From Brienomyrus brachyistius (lineage: Eukaryota; Chordata; Actinopteri; Osteoglossiformes; Mormyridae), in assembly GCF_023856365.1 (NCBI RefSeq), contig NW_026042753.1, forward strand, positions 1-64,000: a DNA stretch of 64,000 bases. The letters run 5' to 3'. Shown in pieces: positions 19,360 through 31,795 of the stretch (position 1 is its first letter; the number at the start of each line of letters is the position of its first letter). The translations under genes were made by a program, and so were the position numbers. The notes under the pieces are model-generated. The model was given only the letters and a program-made list of their open reading frames with translations, searched no databases and was not told the origin of the DNA.

Positions 19360-19735
19360 TACAGTCTTATGCAAAGGTTTGGCACCCCTTGACAAATAAC
19401 ATCTTTTCAATTACAAAAGCAACAATATCAGTTAATACAGTCTCTTTAGGAACTGGGGGGAAAATACACAATATTTTCAGCAAACATTGATGAATAGTTA
19501 CTTTTTATGCCATAAATTGAACAAAATTACAAAATAAAAACATTATTATGGCACTCTGCAAAAGTTTGGGCACCCTACGTAATCAGTACTTAGTAACACC
19601 TCCTCTGCCAGATATCACAGCTTACAAGCGCTTCTTATAGCCAGCTGAAAGGCTTTCAGTTCTTGTACTTGGGATTTTCTCACATTCTTCCTTGCAAAAG
19701 GCTTCTAGTTCTGTAATATTCTAATATATCAAGGG
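19360..19735 (-). mobile_element. DNA-transposon fossil (Tc1/mariner-like)
   Basis: Contains the repeated phrases gtcttatgcaaaggtttggc and ctgcaaaagtttgggcaccc, typical of terminal regions of common fish Tc1-like elements. The minus strand holds a short remnant resembling the end of a transposase (KAFQLAIRSACKLWYLAEE), followed by stops. No inverted repeat pair was resolved. Confidence 0.4.
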
Positions 19736-20350
19736 CTGTATTGTCAAATAGGAGATCGGCAGCATTCTCCCACCTGAGAAAACTGTACTACAATGCCCTT
19801 GATAGTGTGTAGAAACACACTCGTCAGCTCTAGTCCTCCTGTAACAACGCAAAAGGACTGGCAACCCTCAGGTATTTATGCGTGCGATTGTATGATAAAT
19901 TCACCCTGACAGTCTCACACTTCTCTTGGTACCAACAGGTCTCATGGAATATATAAAAGGCAACTGCAACAATTATACTCGGCACTAAACATCGAGGCAC
20001 GGAAATGCAGCAGAGCTTGTGTATTTCTCAGGATGCATTCTAGTAAAATGCCCGGAAAATGAGCTAAAGACATATTTCAAGGGGCACTATATAAAACCGA
20101 TGGAAATTTTACTGATTAAATAAAAGGAAAAGCATTGTTTGAAAAATCACAAATGTTTCTAAGATTCAATGCATCGCTTTTTGACCACATCATAGCGATG
20201 AACACATCATTGTTCCTGACAATGTCCTAATACAGAAATAAAACTTTATGTTGGTAAACTCTCAAAAAGCCTTCAGCTGTCACACTGGCTAACGATCTCA
20301 AACGATATAAAGCAGCATTTTGAAAAGCGCTGTTTTAAAATAACAGCTAC
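19736..20350. other. no gene recognised
   Basis: AT-rich sequence without family-like frames or exons. Confidence 0.5.
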
Positions 20351-20358
20351 AACACTTA

Positions 20359-20690
20359 CCTTGTCTTCTGGCCAAATGCTTTTCACGGCTTGGCACTCCA
20401 ACGGTGCTGAAACGAAATTTGTATTTTCCTCCTACCTCGTTTGCCCCTTCAGTTCTTCTTTTCTCCCTTTGGATGTTTTTTTCCTTCTTCTTTGGATATT
20501 GTTTTTTATTTTTGTTTGTTTTTTTTACTTTGCATGTTTTTCCTTCTTCGGATATTATTTTTTTGGCTTATTTTTTTAGACGATGTTTTTTTCGTCTTCT
20601 TTAAAAATTGTTTTTTTTTTTCATCCTTTTGATGTTGTTTTACGGAACAAGAGCCGTACAGTGCTACTCTATCAGGAGGTAGCGCCAACT
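20359..20690 (-). other. putative minus-strand first exon, A-rich
   Basis: Downstream of a TATA promoter on the minus strand lies an A-rich, GAAGAAG-like leader with internal repetition (cttcggatattattt and cttctttggatattgtttt on the + strand). It ends at a good donor, AGACAAG|gtaagt, near 20359. The minus frame at 20688-20506 would give a Lys-rich peptide but looks like low-complexity sequence. No downstream exon was recognised. Confidence 0.35.
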
Positions 20691-20708
20691 GAACGCCTTG
20701 AAGCAGTA

Positions 20709-20816
20709 CCCAGCTCTTTTATAGGGAGCGTCAACCCGAAGTCAAGTTCTAGAACGTTGCACCTCACTTTTCATTGGTTTCCCAGCTATGCTGTCAGAAT
20801 AATGTTTGCTGATTGG
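20709..20816 (-). promoter_or_regulatory. heat-shock-type promoter: CCAAT boxes, HSE-like site, TATA
   Basis: On the minus strand, in order, are GACCAATCAGC (20812-20816 core), ACCAATGAAAAG (20773-20777 core), a GTTCTAGAAC palindrome matching an inverted nGAAn pair of a heat-shock element (20747-20755), and CCCTATAAAAGAG (TATA at 20717-20723). Spacing from the HSE-like site to TATA is about 25-30 bp. It fits an Hsp70-class or other stress-type promoter. The site identity is pattern-based only. Confidence 0.45.
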
Positions 20817-21279
20817 TCGAAAATTTTAAAACGTACCCGAGTACTGTAAAAAAACTCAAGATCTTGCTACCCTACGGAGCACCCATAAGGTGATTTTTTT
20901 TATACGTTATATGCAGCTATTTGTAGCAGGCCGTAATTAGACTAATCCACCCTTTGTCAATAAAGCCAACAAGAGAACAGGTTGCCCAAAGTTTGCTCAG
21001 GTACACGCCACAGCACAACCTTAAAAACACATCCAGCACAAATCACACTAGTGAATGACACAGCAAATCACAGCAATAAAAAAGACCCCTATGGGCAATC
21101 CAGCACCCAGACTACAGGTGCCAAAAGGCCCAGCCTGCCTAATAATGAACCCAAAATATACATACAACAAAGAAAAAGACACAAACAAAAAAGAAAATAA
21201 AACTAGCCAGCTGCTCCCACTAAACCCCGCTCCCGAGGCCACTAAGCCGGCTGGCTTGATAATACACGATACAACCTCA
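20817..21279. other. no gene recognised
   Basis: A-rich region with no supported exon or element end. Confidence 0.45.
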
Positions 21280-22700
21280 GATAAAACATATTAAAGCAAC
21301 ACCAGGGAGGTTTACAACCTGATCCTTAAAATTATCGACCCGTAATTCCACCTTGAAAACCCCCTAAAGAACAGTAGTTTACCCCCATGACTCACTGCCC
21401 CATTCAAACAAAAAAAAAACAGGTTTTTGGGGTAACCTTTAGGTCAGCTCTTCAAAACCAGGTATGAGGACTCTTCAGCTAATCAGTCCTCTAATTAGAA
21501 ATCTAATTAGGGAGTTGCAGCGAAAACCTGCATACACACCGGCCCTTTGCGGATAAGATTGTTCACCCCTGAAACAAGCAAACAGAAAGGCTGCTACACT
21601 GCAAATTCAATATGCCCCGCCGATGCTCCACCAAATCTATCAGGACCCTGCCTGTCTTTCCCGTGCCTGCTCCTTTGCCAATATGCCCTACCATCGGAAC
21701 ATGCACAGCCATCTCGCCCCGGCTATGCCTCCAGTCCGAACTGCAGTTTCCTATACCTGCCTATAATTGCCTGGCTACAATCCATCCCCCAAAATGAAAT
21801 TGATGACCCAACGATCACAGCTAAGAATTCTATCCCCAAACCACTGGTCTTCCTCCCCAACCGAACGATCATTCACTGACCGTGGTAACTTATAAGGGTT
21901 GGTATGATGACCAGTGGTGGACCTCACCGAACGTTTAACTGGTCTCTACACCTCGGGGGGGACATAACCTCCTCCATTATACGAGGCCTACTTGTGGATG
22001 CTCTATTGCGGACCCCCTCCCACCAGCCCTGTCCCCGTAAAATCACAGAGTCCTCATCCGATTCCATTTCTGTTGCCCCTGTGGGCAACCCAGACTCAGG
22101 AGACATTACCAGAACATCTTCCCCTGACATAACAACCCCCTGTGGTACTGGACGCAACTCTGTTCGGTGAACTTGACGGACAACCCCGTCCCCCCTCCAT
22201 TGGAGTTGCAGAGTAAACTGCACCCTGATCTTGGGGACACCGAACTACCATATACAAACAGGCATCCCAATGATCCTGTATTTTACCTCGAACATGGTTC
22301 CGCAAACACACCAGCTGACCTTCATCAAACCCCTAATCATTAACCAACTCATTGTGTTTCCGATTTCGTGGTGTGGCTTGTTCCTCCAACTAAGCCTTCA
22401 CATACTCTTGAAGCACCTGCAAACTTTCCTGATGGTTTTGTACCCATTCCTCCAAAGGGTCCACCATACTGACTGATCCCGGCAGGAGCCTGAAGATAGT
22501 GTATCGGTAATCGAGGCTCACAGCCAGACCTTAAATAAAAAGGCATCATCCAGTCATTTGGTGGGGTGTAGTATTGTAAGCTTCTCTGCTGGAGGAAGTG
22601 TGTGAAGCAAATTGTGCAAAAAAAATATTAAAGCAACACCAGGGAGGTTTACATCTAGATCCTTAAAATGATCGACCTGCAATTCCACCTTGAAAATCCA
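21280..22700 (-). mobile_element. Ty3/Gypsy-like remnant with integrase C-terminus between direct repeats
   Basis: Minus-strand frames at 22549-22349 and 22311-21924 resemble the end of a Gypsy integrase. The first has an MPFYLRSGCEPRLPI-type segment like the post-catalytic region. The second, after a frame break, has KIQDHWDACLYMVVRCP followed by a basic tail. The phrase attaaagcaacaccagggag plus about 50 further bp occurs at about 21291 and again at about 22629 in the same orientation. These may be LTR parts around a heavily deleted element. No reverse transcriptase or gag was seen. Confidence 0.55.
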
Positions 22701-23494
22701 ATTACCATATAAAGGATACAAGATGTAAAGATGACAAATGACATGGCACACATTTGTTGTTTAGACTGTTGTGTCAGGTTAATTGAAAGCTGAAGGATCT
22801 TAGTGTTTACTAGTCTAAGTAACAGAATGTCTAAACACTGTGCTTGCCTTTATGGGTTTTTAAGCAGAACATATAGGTATAGAAACATATTAACATTACG
22901 TTTCCACGATTCACTGACTGGAGAATAGGAGAATATACACATCAATATTACTACTTAAGTTAACTAACCCTAATCCCAACCCCTATTGGCACGGAAGCCC
23001 GCCAGGGTTCAGGTGAGATATAAATCTGTAATCTGTATCAATGGTTTTGCTATCCATACCCACCCTATTAATGTTAGCTTCCCAGGTTTCTTGTTAGACA
23101 AGCTCTGTGTCTCTCTATACCCCCATTTACTGCACGACTGATTGTCCATTTATAAAGAATCAAATAGGGTGAAGATGGTTTTAGTTTACAATTACTCTGG
23201 AAGGTGACCAGATTAAAAAAAACTAAATACCATGCCTACGGTGTATGTAATCTCCATCACAGTCCCCATTTTCCCCATAATCCTCGTTTTGATAGTGCCA
23301 ATTTGTGTAATGTGAGTTTTTTTTTTTTTTTTAAAAACTGTTATAGAAGAACATACTGGATGCCACATGTGTACAATTACCCCTTTCTAATTAGTGGGGT
23401 CCGTTGTGTCAGCTACAGCCTTTACTAACATACACATAAGTATACAGTCTTACAGCACTTTTGTTTTCCTTTTGTATTTAATGGTTTTCCATTT
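22701..23494. other. no gene recognised
   Basis: AT-rich. A T-run of about 20 bp lies near 23313. No supported feature. Confidence 0.5.
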
Positions 23495-23850
23495 AGGGGG
23501 CAGCATGGTGGTGCAGTGGTTAGCACTGTTGCCTCACACCTCTAGGGCCCGGGTTCGAGTCTCCACCTGGGTCACATGTGTGTGGAGTTTTGCAATGTTC
23601 TACCCATGTCATCGTGGGGTTTCCTCCGGGTACTCTGGTTTCCCCCACAGTCCAAAAACATGCTGAGGCTAATTGGAGTTGCTAAATTGCCCATAGGAGT
23701 GTATGCGTGAGTGAATAGTGTGTGAGTGTGCCCTGCGATGGGCTGGCCCGCCATCCTGGGTTGTTCCCTGTCTCGTGCCCATTGCTTCCGGGATAGGCTC
23801 CAGACCCCCCGCGATCCAGTAGGATAAGCGGTTTGGAAAGGCTGCCTAAC
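23495..23850 (+). repeat. tRNA-derived SINE, near full length
   Basis: The head GGGGCAGCATGGTGGTGCAG holds box A (TGGTGCAGTGG), and GGTTCGAGTCT is box B. The body contains ccccacagtccaaaaacatg and gatgggctgg, and the end reads taggataagcggtttggaaa. The same family recurs at 45271, 51971 (minus), 54949 (minus) and 56311. Confidence 0.85.
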
Positions 23851-25200
23851 GCCCTTAATTTGTTTGCAATTTCGCCAGGTAGGCTACCTTCTTTAAACTG
23901 CGTTTTGCTAGACTACACATTTCGAGATGTTTTTATTGTAGTCTTGGTAAATATATATATATAGTTTAGCCTAACCCAGCCACTTAAGGGAGCAAGCCAG
24001 CTCAGGTAGGTGCCAGTCCCAAGCCCGGATTAATGGAGAGGGTTGGCGTCAAGAAATAAAGAGAAATAAAGACAACTAATACTCCTAGTTTGCGAGATCT
24101 GACTGCAATGGCAGCACTGCTACAAGGGTGTGGATAAATCTATACAAATATCACCTGCATGCACATTACTTCTTTTTACAATAACCAACTCCTGATCCAT
24201 ACTGTTAGTCGTGAAAAAAAAAACTATCGTGTACATAGAGGCCCTGTGTAAAAAGATAACTGCCAAGGAAAAGATCAAAAACATTTATTTCAAGGATACA
24301 AAGTTTTTATGGTCATGTACAGTGTACAGTGCAATTCTTATTTGATTAACTTGAATGTCTCCACAGACTAGACGATAAAACAAATAAAGCAGCGCAACAT
24401 TACAATAACTAATAACAAATAAACAAAGCTCACGAGTACTATTACAGTATTTATATCATTTATTTAAACTTAATTTTACCAGGTAAATTAACTACAAAGC
24501 AGTTACCACTGCTTTACCTGCTTCTCGGAGAAATAGCAGATATACGTCATGTATGTGACTAAATTCTTAAGCCAATAAGGGCAAAGTTGTGTCGTAATGG
24601 AGGCGGATCCAGTTTGTGCAGCCGGTTAAAGACACTACGGGCATGTAAATGGAGAACGAAATTATAGTTATTACCGAATCTCCTACACCACAATACCAAG
24701 GTTACCAACTTTGGTCAGCTGACCGGAGTGAGACGTTCAATTCCCGTAAGATTTCTTTGCGCCAGCCTGAGAGTCTGAAAACACGTCACACCAGATGCAT
24801 GAGAGATGGAAACCTGGGATATTCAGTCGAATCAGATCAAATATGATGCTAAGTTAGTACTAAGTTAAAATATGTTCCGGACTTGTAACATGCACCCATG
24901 ATTTGGAACAGTCAGCAGGCTGTCTCTGGCCACGCCCCCTACACTCGGTCCGGCCCCTGGCTTTTCCTGAATTCTGATTCCTTTAGATAAACATTGACTT
25001 CATTGATATTGTTATTGATTTATCGACAGACCATCATACGTTTTAGACGTTATAATAACAACACTCTATTGATCCCCAAAGAGAGAAATTCTCTCCTTGC
25101 CTGCCCCCTCTTACTGTCCATGATACACAAGCACATATGTAGAAAAACGTCAGCTTGGAAGCCAAGGCTGGACTTAACCTACTCCTTAGGGTTCAACTGG
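23851..25200. other. no gene recognised
   Basis: Short open frames only, for example 24649-24846. A short TA run lies near 23950. The block near 24690-24740 (caccaactttggtcagctg) looks repeat-like but was not identified. Confidence 0.45.
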
Positions 25201-25204
25201 AAAC

Positions 25205-25317
25205 TGCCCCATGGCCGAGCGGTCCTAAAGCCTCCTGCGCAGCGAAAATGGCCTTTCAAAGTAAGGGGTATTCTGTTCTCCGAAGTAAGGCGTGGGTTCG
25301 AATCCAACTTCCGACAA
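25205..25317 (+). tRNA. tRNA-Leu-like sequence, probably a pseudogene
   Basis: ATGGCCGAGCGGTC matches the D-arm region of tRNA-Leu. GGCGTGGGTTCGAATCCAAC matches its T-arm, and ACTTCCGACA its 3' acceptor strand. The 5' acceptor strand (ctgcccc) does not pair with the 3' strand, and the anticodon region is expanded and irregular (about 60 bp between the arms). It is therefore likely a relic or a tRNA-derived repeat rather than a working tRNA. Confidence 0.45.
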
Positions 25318-25852
25318 AAGTTCTTCAATCGCTACAGCAGAATTTGAGCCACTGATCGGCTTTAATTGCTTTGTTTTTATTTTTGCGTTTCAGGCAAAAC
25401 TACATAACACTTAAGAGGTGCAGGATGATCTGTCTTGCTCTCGCGAGGTTTTTTGTACGACGTGACATGGTGACATAATGCAGCGGACGATAAAAATCTA
25501 ACCACAATGCATTGCGTCAGGACCAGAATGTATTGCTTTAAGCCAGCGCTGTATGTGGGGTACATGAAGTGGAAAGCACCCAATAACAAACATAACATTT
25601 AAAAAAAATCTACAAACTAGTGGGAATATAAAATAAAATAAATGTGTCTGGGCAAATTGGTAAGTTAAATTAAATCGTTTTAAGCAGTGTTAAGCAGTGT
25701 GTGGTTTTAAACACGAGTAGCATGTACCGTGTTGACGGCGCATGAACGTATCTTGGCAGCACATGTAAAACTTAGATTTGCAAGCGGGATGTGAAACAGC
25801 ATTTAGGTGTTTAAAACAGCAATAGAGTGCGTGTTTGTTCACGCAGTTACAA
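25318..25852. other. no gene recognised
   Basis: No supported exon or element. A minus-strand frame (25598-25377) has no family resemblance. Confidence 0.45.
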
Positions 25853-27899
25853 TGTTTAGTTGTTATTTCTGTGGAACATCAGTGCAAACCCTTAGGGAAC
25901 ATGTTTTACATGTCAAACTTCACCGTCATGAACCACGATGCGTGTTCAAGTTGTGGCGCTACAGATTGCCACAATACGTTTCGTTCATATGGGGAATTTA
26001 AGGCTCATTTTTACCGTAAACATAACACAGATTCATATATTGATACTACAAATGCCCCTTACGGTGTTTACGTGTAATATGTCTATGTGCCAGCGCCAAT
26101 GTCGCGATGTCAGATCACTAACAGCTCACTTAAAGGAACATATAGCCGAAGGACGTGTTGTGACATGGTCCGGTGACAGGATGCGACCATACGTTCACTG
26201 TGAGATCGTCGTTTACAGCCTACATGTCCAGAAACACAGACAATGTTCTGTGGACAGTATAAGAGATCTTAATAAGGAGACAGTTTCTCAGTTTCTTGAA
26301 ACTGAACCGTTAGTTACAGGCCCTACAGAGAGATTTAGTGAGACTGATGAAGGTGAAGTCCATCTTACAGAAAATTTCAGTGACCTTTTTCTTAGAAATA
26401 TTTCTCTTTTCTACTTGAAATTACATGGGCAGTTTCTTCTGCCAGCATCAACTATACAAAATATTATTGAAGAGATGCTAAGCATACATGAACTAGGACA
26501 GACATATACTTTGAATAAATTAAGTGCATTCCTGAAAAGTGAGTTAACTGAATTAACAGATGAGGTTATTGGTAGTATATGTGATGTTGTGAAGGAATCT
26601 GACCTTTTCACCATTAGTCATGAAGGACCAATGAGAACCAATTTTTCAAGAACAGGGCTTTTAAACAGATGTTTAGATACACAGAACCTGTAAAGTTGTA
26701 CTTAGGAAGGGATGAAACAAGGTCACAGAGGTTTGCCTACTATGTTCCATTGAAAGACACTTTGAGACATTTACTGGAGTCAGACTTATGGCAGAATTGT
26801 GCTGCACAGGGTACATACGTACCATACACTGATGTGCTTTGTGATGTCAGTGATGGTCAGGTATATAAAAAACAATGAGTTCTTTTCTCAAAACCCATCA
26901 TGTCTAAAACTAATTCTATATCAAGATTCTTTTGAGGCGGTGAACCCATTAGGTTCAGCAAAAAAGCAGCACAAAGTAGTAGCTGTATATTTGTCTCTGG
27001 CTAATTTACCACCTCATCAAGTACAGACCACATGTCACTTGTAATGCTGTGTCAGGAAAAAGACTTCAAACACTTTGGCCATGACAAAGTTTTCTCAAGG
27101 CTCATTGCAGACTTAAAAGACCTGGAAGACAATGGAATAACGGTGGCAGAGGAAAAAAGTTAAAGGGACTGTTTTGTGCATTGCAGGGGACAATTTGGGG
27201 TCTCATAATATCGGTGGATTTACAGAAAATTTTAGTTTTTCTGAATATTTCTGCAGGTATTGCCGGACAACCCGAACAGATTTTCAAACAGATCCAAATG
27301 CATTTTACAGTCTGAGGAACAACAAAACGTTGAAGGTATAATATCTGAGTTTTAATTCATTGAATTACTTCGATGTTTGTATGCCTGGCCTGCCACCTTG
27401 TTTAGGCCATGACATTTTTGAGGGTATCCTTTCCTATGATTTAGCCCTTTACCTGAAGTACTTCATCAAGCAAAAAAAGTGGTTCACTTATTCAATTCTG
27501 AATAGACGCATTAAGAAATTTAAGTACAGTGGCTCTGATGTGTTGAGTAAGCCATGTGCAGTAAACTCCAATGGAGTAAAGCTTTATGGTCAGGCTGTTC
27601 AGAACTGGAATTTTCTAAGACTTCTTCCTGTGATCATGTGTGACAAGGTGAAAGAGCCCACAGATGATGATTGGCAGTTGACCCTTCAGCTAAAAGACAT
27701 TGTGGAGCTGATTTGTGCACAGAAAATTTTATTGCCAGAGGTTGCATACCTTGACGTTCTTATCCAAGAATATCTTGCTTGTAGATTTTCTTTCTTTCCA
27801 GGACATAGGTTAAAGCCTAAGCATCACTACTTGCGGACACTACCCTGCACTGATTTTAAAGTTTGGTCCTTTGATCAGGTTGTGGACAATGCGATTTGA
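25853..27899 (+). pseudogene. decayed transposase-like gene with C2H2 fingers, multi-frame
   Basis: Successive + frames read as one protein broken by frameshifts. At the N-terminus are zinc-finger-like segments (CYFCGTS; then CHNTFRSYGEFKAHFYRKHN). A long helical middle follows (26083-26692), then EPVKLYLGRDETRSQRFAYY, then LKLILYQDSFEAVNPLGS, VLCIAGDNLGSHNIGGF with FCRYCRTT, and finally 27360-27899 with MPGLPPCLGHDIFEGILSYD and HRLKPKHHYL. I recognise the general type as a multi-copy, uncharacterised fish protein, probably transposon-derived with an RNase-H-like core, but cannot name the superfamily. Breaks lie near 25940, 26080, 26690, 26870 (an A-run) and 27040. Two internal stops lie near 27340. 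Non-functional as read. Confidence 0.6.
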
Positions 27900-28393
27900 A
27901 AGTAAATAAGGCACCATGGCAACAACAGTCAGAACAGCATCCAGTTCACAGCTAGTTTTAAAAATTGCTTTAACGCAGAGTGATTACAGGAAATAGGTGT
28001 ACTGCTTAATATTAATTAAATTATTAAAATGTGCTAATAATAGACATATTTGTCAGTCAGACATTGTGCTTTTTAAAGAGCAGAAGGGATACATTAAATT
28101 ACGATTATATTGTCCTTACTGTATATATTTTTACATTTTTCCCCTCAATGATTGTCAAGTGATCACAATTCTTACTGTGCTTTACCCCTCACTTGATAGA
28201 GATGTACCAAAACTGAACATATAACTGGATTTCACTCAGAATAACCAGGCCTTCTTTTTGGACTCTTTATCCCTTTTTATTTTATCTTCGCTTTCCTCAA
28301 GCCAGGCATTTACAGGTGAAAAACCTTAAACCACAAAACACCAACTTTCACCAATCTATCTTATGAGCAAACACAAAATTTTACTTTAAATGC

Positions 28394-28424
<31 letters not shown>

Positions 28425-29239
28425 CACACAAAATATACAATGAATGACCAATCTCAGCTTCAAATTTCCACACAATTATACATAACTTGTTCTGAATAAA
28501 ATTCCTCCAAACATCAAAGTTTAAGATCAAACCACTGGGGAAACACATAAATGAGTTACTCAACGCAATAAATTGCAATGAAAAGCTAACCAATTAGACA
28601 ATCGAACAATAGGTTTAACACTTCTGCCCATATGAATTATTAAAAGGAAAGTTCACCCTTAATACTTTTTTTTTTTCTTTTTTAGCAATTTAAATATTTA
28701 ACTTTTAGATAAACTAAAAATAGAACCCCCCCCTTTTAAACCGCATTAATGCAAACATCTGAATCAATAAAACAGCATTCCACATATTGTCATTAAGACA
28801 CTTACAGCACACCATTTATTCCTAATACAGTCAAATACCACAACTCATATAATGTTACAAGCCAGCACCAGCGCCTCAATGCCTCATTAGCGCACCCCAT
28901 TAAGAAATAAACCCCACTCGCAACAGGTAGTGCTTGCTACAAATAACATTTGCAACAAAGTCCAACACGCATGGTTCATGGTCTTACCGGCTGTCCGTTC
29001 AGAGTCTACTTTTCAGTACACAATCGCAGCACAGTTCCAGAAGCACTTGGTGTAGATTTGACCCTTTGCTTGTCGCGCTACCAATGCGTTTTGCCGACTT
29101 TATCCAAAATAAAGAGCAGGTGCGTCCGTTAATGCCTTCCCCTCGGGTGCACACAGGTGAGTAAACTTTGGTTCCGCATGACCACTTGCGTGAACGACGT
29201 AACCACTTGCTGGAATGACGTTCATCGCAACAATGATAT
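27900..29239. other. no gene recognised
   Basis: AT-rich sequence with a (TA)n microsatellite at about 28396-28422. No supported exon. Confidence 0.5.
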
Positions 29240-30245
29240 AAATATTTTCCCCCCTGACATATAATCAGTGTAAGCACACAAACACATTGGCCGGTTTATC
29301 CTATTCATTCAGTTCCACGGACAGTGACCTGTGTTACTGTGCTGTGACATCTGGTTCCTTCATTGGCTCTGTATATTTCTATAAATGACTAAATGGCTCT
29401 GTTGTAGAAATTTCCAGCCAGAGACTTGGTTCCTATATAACGAGAAGATTTTATTTTTACTCGGACTGAGAAGCTACAGAAAATCATCTCTGCATGTGAT
29501 CTCCCCTTTACTGCTCAAGCAGAGCACACGCACATCAGCAAGTGTCAAGGCAGCAAGTGCATACAAACAACTTCTCAGGGCCTTCAGGAAGAGTCAGACT
29601 GCGGTGTCATTCAGAGATACCATTGTCTAAGACTTGCACTAAAACATTCTATGCACTTGGGCATATTTAAACAAAGTAGTATGGTACCTATGTCAGAATC
29701 CATCCCTGCCTTGTCCTGTTCACATGTCACCTGGCCATCCTATTCTCTCCTCTGTCTTGTACCCCTTAGCCCATAGTGTGTTTGCCTGCTCATCGGGCCA
29801 CCATGTGGCTTAACGGGCAAGTGGTTGGCCACCGTGCCTGACTCCCCTTTTGATTGTGGGTTTTGAGGATATCAGTGGGTCTGTGTTTTCATGATTGTCC
29901 CCCCAGGGCCACCATGCAGCTCAGCCCTTGATTCCAACTACAGTAGCAATCAGGTGGTTCTCGGTCTACTAGGACTGTATAACAGGATTCTTCACCCATT
30001 CTATCTTTACTCCTTCAGCCGCATACATGAGTCAGACCTATAGGTTATTCAAATTCCGTCCTGCCAAATTTACTGGACAGGAAGTGGACACTGCAAATGA
30101 ATGTGTGAATACGCCAATACCTACATCTTTACAAGTTACATTAAGGGGTTTGGTACAGTAAATGGCTGTGAGGTGGGATTTCTTCTTGATGTCTGTTTGT
30201 AGCCCGTCCACCAGCAGCTGCTGCTGTATTTATCACACCAAGCAG
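29240..30245 (-). repeat. gag-bearing repeat family, copy A
   Basis: Homologous, inverted, to 50990-53000. Examples are ctgcatgtgatctccccttt near 29490 and gaaatttccagccagagact near 29408. At its far end (about 30175-30240) the minus strand matches the gag fragment LLVDELQTDIKK found at 51040-51080, now degraded. It appears to be an internally deleted retroelement copy. Confidence 0.6.
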
Positions 30246-30820
30246 GGAAAGTATATTGCTAAATTTTCCTTAGTTCAATTACGCTTGATTAAGCTAATTA
30301 AGCCGGCTATGTTATTTACATTCAGAAGGATGCCGCCATATTGGGTTATACACAGATGCCACGATAGCTCACACTCACATTCCGCTCTTCATTATTTTTC
30401 TAAACACACTCTATCCCTGCCTTGTCACCTGCAACAAGATCTCACTCCCTGTAGCAATAAAAGTCTTTCTTATGATTGAGCAGATTTCTGCTTCTCTCCT
30501 AACCATGGGCATCCAAAGTAAGATGAAGCAAAATGTTAGGAAAATTTGATAACACATGGTTACTCTTTTGGTAACAGTGACTTTGGTTTTATTTTGATAG
30601 ATGTAAACTACATAATATGGTCTTAACCTTGTTTTCTGTCCTAAAAGCAAACTTTTATGTTACAGGAGAAAAGTGCACAGCTGCTTGGATCAACCCCAGC
30701 TAATCAGCGCATATGGGAATCTGTTTCAAAATACCATGTGAGTCTTATGCAATTTACCCAATTAATATAAGCTCTTTAGATGACGCTTAAATAATCAATT
30801 CCCATCAACTTAGTGTCAAA
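30246..30820. other. no gene recognised
   Basis: A segment at 30664-30737 has an AG acceptor, an open frame and a GTGAGT donor, but no family was recognised. Confidence 0.4.
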
Positions 30821-30827
30821 ACACAAA

Positions 30828-31795
30828 CTCAGTGGCAAAAAAGTGAAGGGCAACAGACTAAGTTGTGAAAATGAAATCTGCATGTGATGAAAGGGCATGT
30901 GACTGTATCGCGATGATTATAATCATCAGATCAAAACGGACCACGGAGTTGGCGGTATGGTCACACTGCTGGTCCCATGTCAGTAGGGTATAGCACACCC
31001 CTGGGCCCGGATACTACTAGGATGTCACTGGTGTACCACTGTGCCGTCAGAGTGTGGTGTGTCACTCCACAGCATTGGCAGGATTGCTCCTCTCCCTGCA
31101 GCGCCACCATACGCACATGACGGTCATCTGTGGTACTGCAGAACTGAGATGTATCGCTGAACATGGTAGGACGCCAGTCGTCATCAGTCCATCAGTCCAT
31201 GCCTCCCAGTGACTACACCACTCCAAACGCAAACCGTTTCTGTGCTATTGTGAACGGCAGCCTATGCATGGGACGGTGAACCCGTAGTCCAGCTGATGCC
31301 AGTCATCGCGACACGATGATATAGGGTGTTGTAGAGAGTCCAGTAGCTGTGTCCATATATCAGGCGCAGGTGTCATGGGGATCTGTGATGCTTGGAGCAC
31401 AATCCGACGATCCTTCCTTGGCGTGGTCTGTCTTGGATGACCAGAAACTTCACGACGTGTGTGGATGCCTCACGTGCCCATTGGTTTCAATATCAGGCCA
31501 CTGTGATATCCGCATGGCCCACATGCAATTGCAGCACATGACCACCTGGCTTCATGTAAACCCGCAATGCAACCCTATCAAACTCCGTCAAGTGCCGTTA
31601 ACACTGTCTAATGTGACTACGAGGCATCCTGTGTCTGGTGATTAAACATGCCAACTCCTTGCAATTTGAATCATTTACATATCCATCACTGGTCTGCACA
31701 TGTACCAGATTACATCTTTAATCGGATAGTTACTTCTGGGTTCTCAACTTTTTTTTTTCATAATACCCCTTAAGTGTATATGCCCTTCACTGATG
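30828..31795 (-). mobile_element. Tc1-like transposon fossil
   Basis: The minus strand contains a Tc1-type catalytic segment (MFSDTSQFCSTTDDRHVRM, corresponding to the FSDES region) and many stops elsewhere. Possible ends are gtggcaaaaaagtgaagggc near 30833 and its mirror gcccttcactg near 31783. Strongly decayed. Confidence 0.55.

Noticed and set aside
20361..20632. Phe-rich + strand frames near 20.5 kb
   Set aside because: T-rich low-complexity reading of the A-rich minus-strand leader, with no membrane-protein family match.
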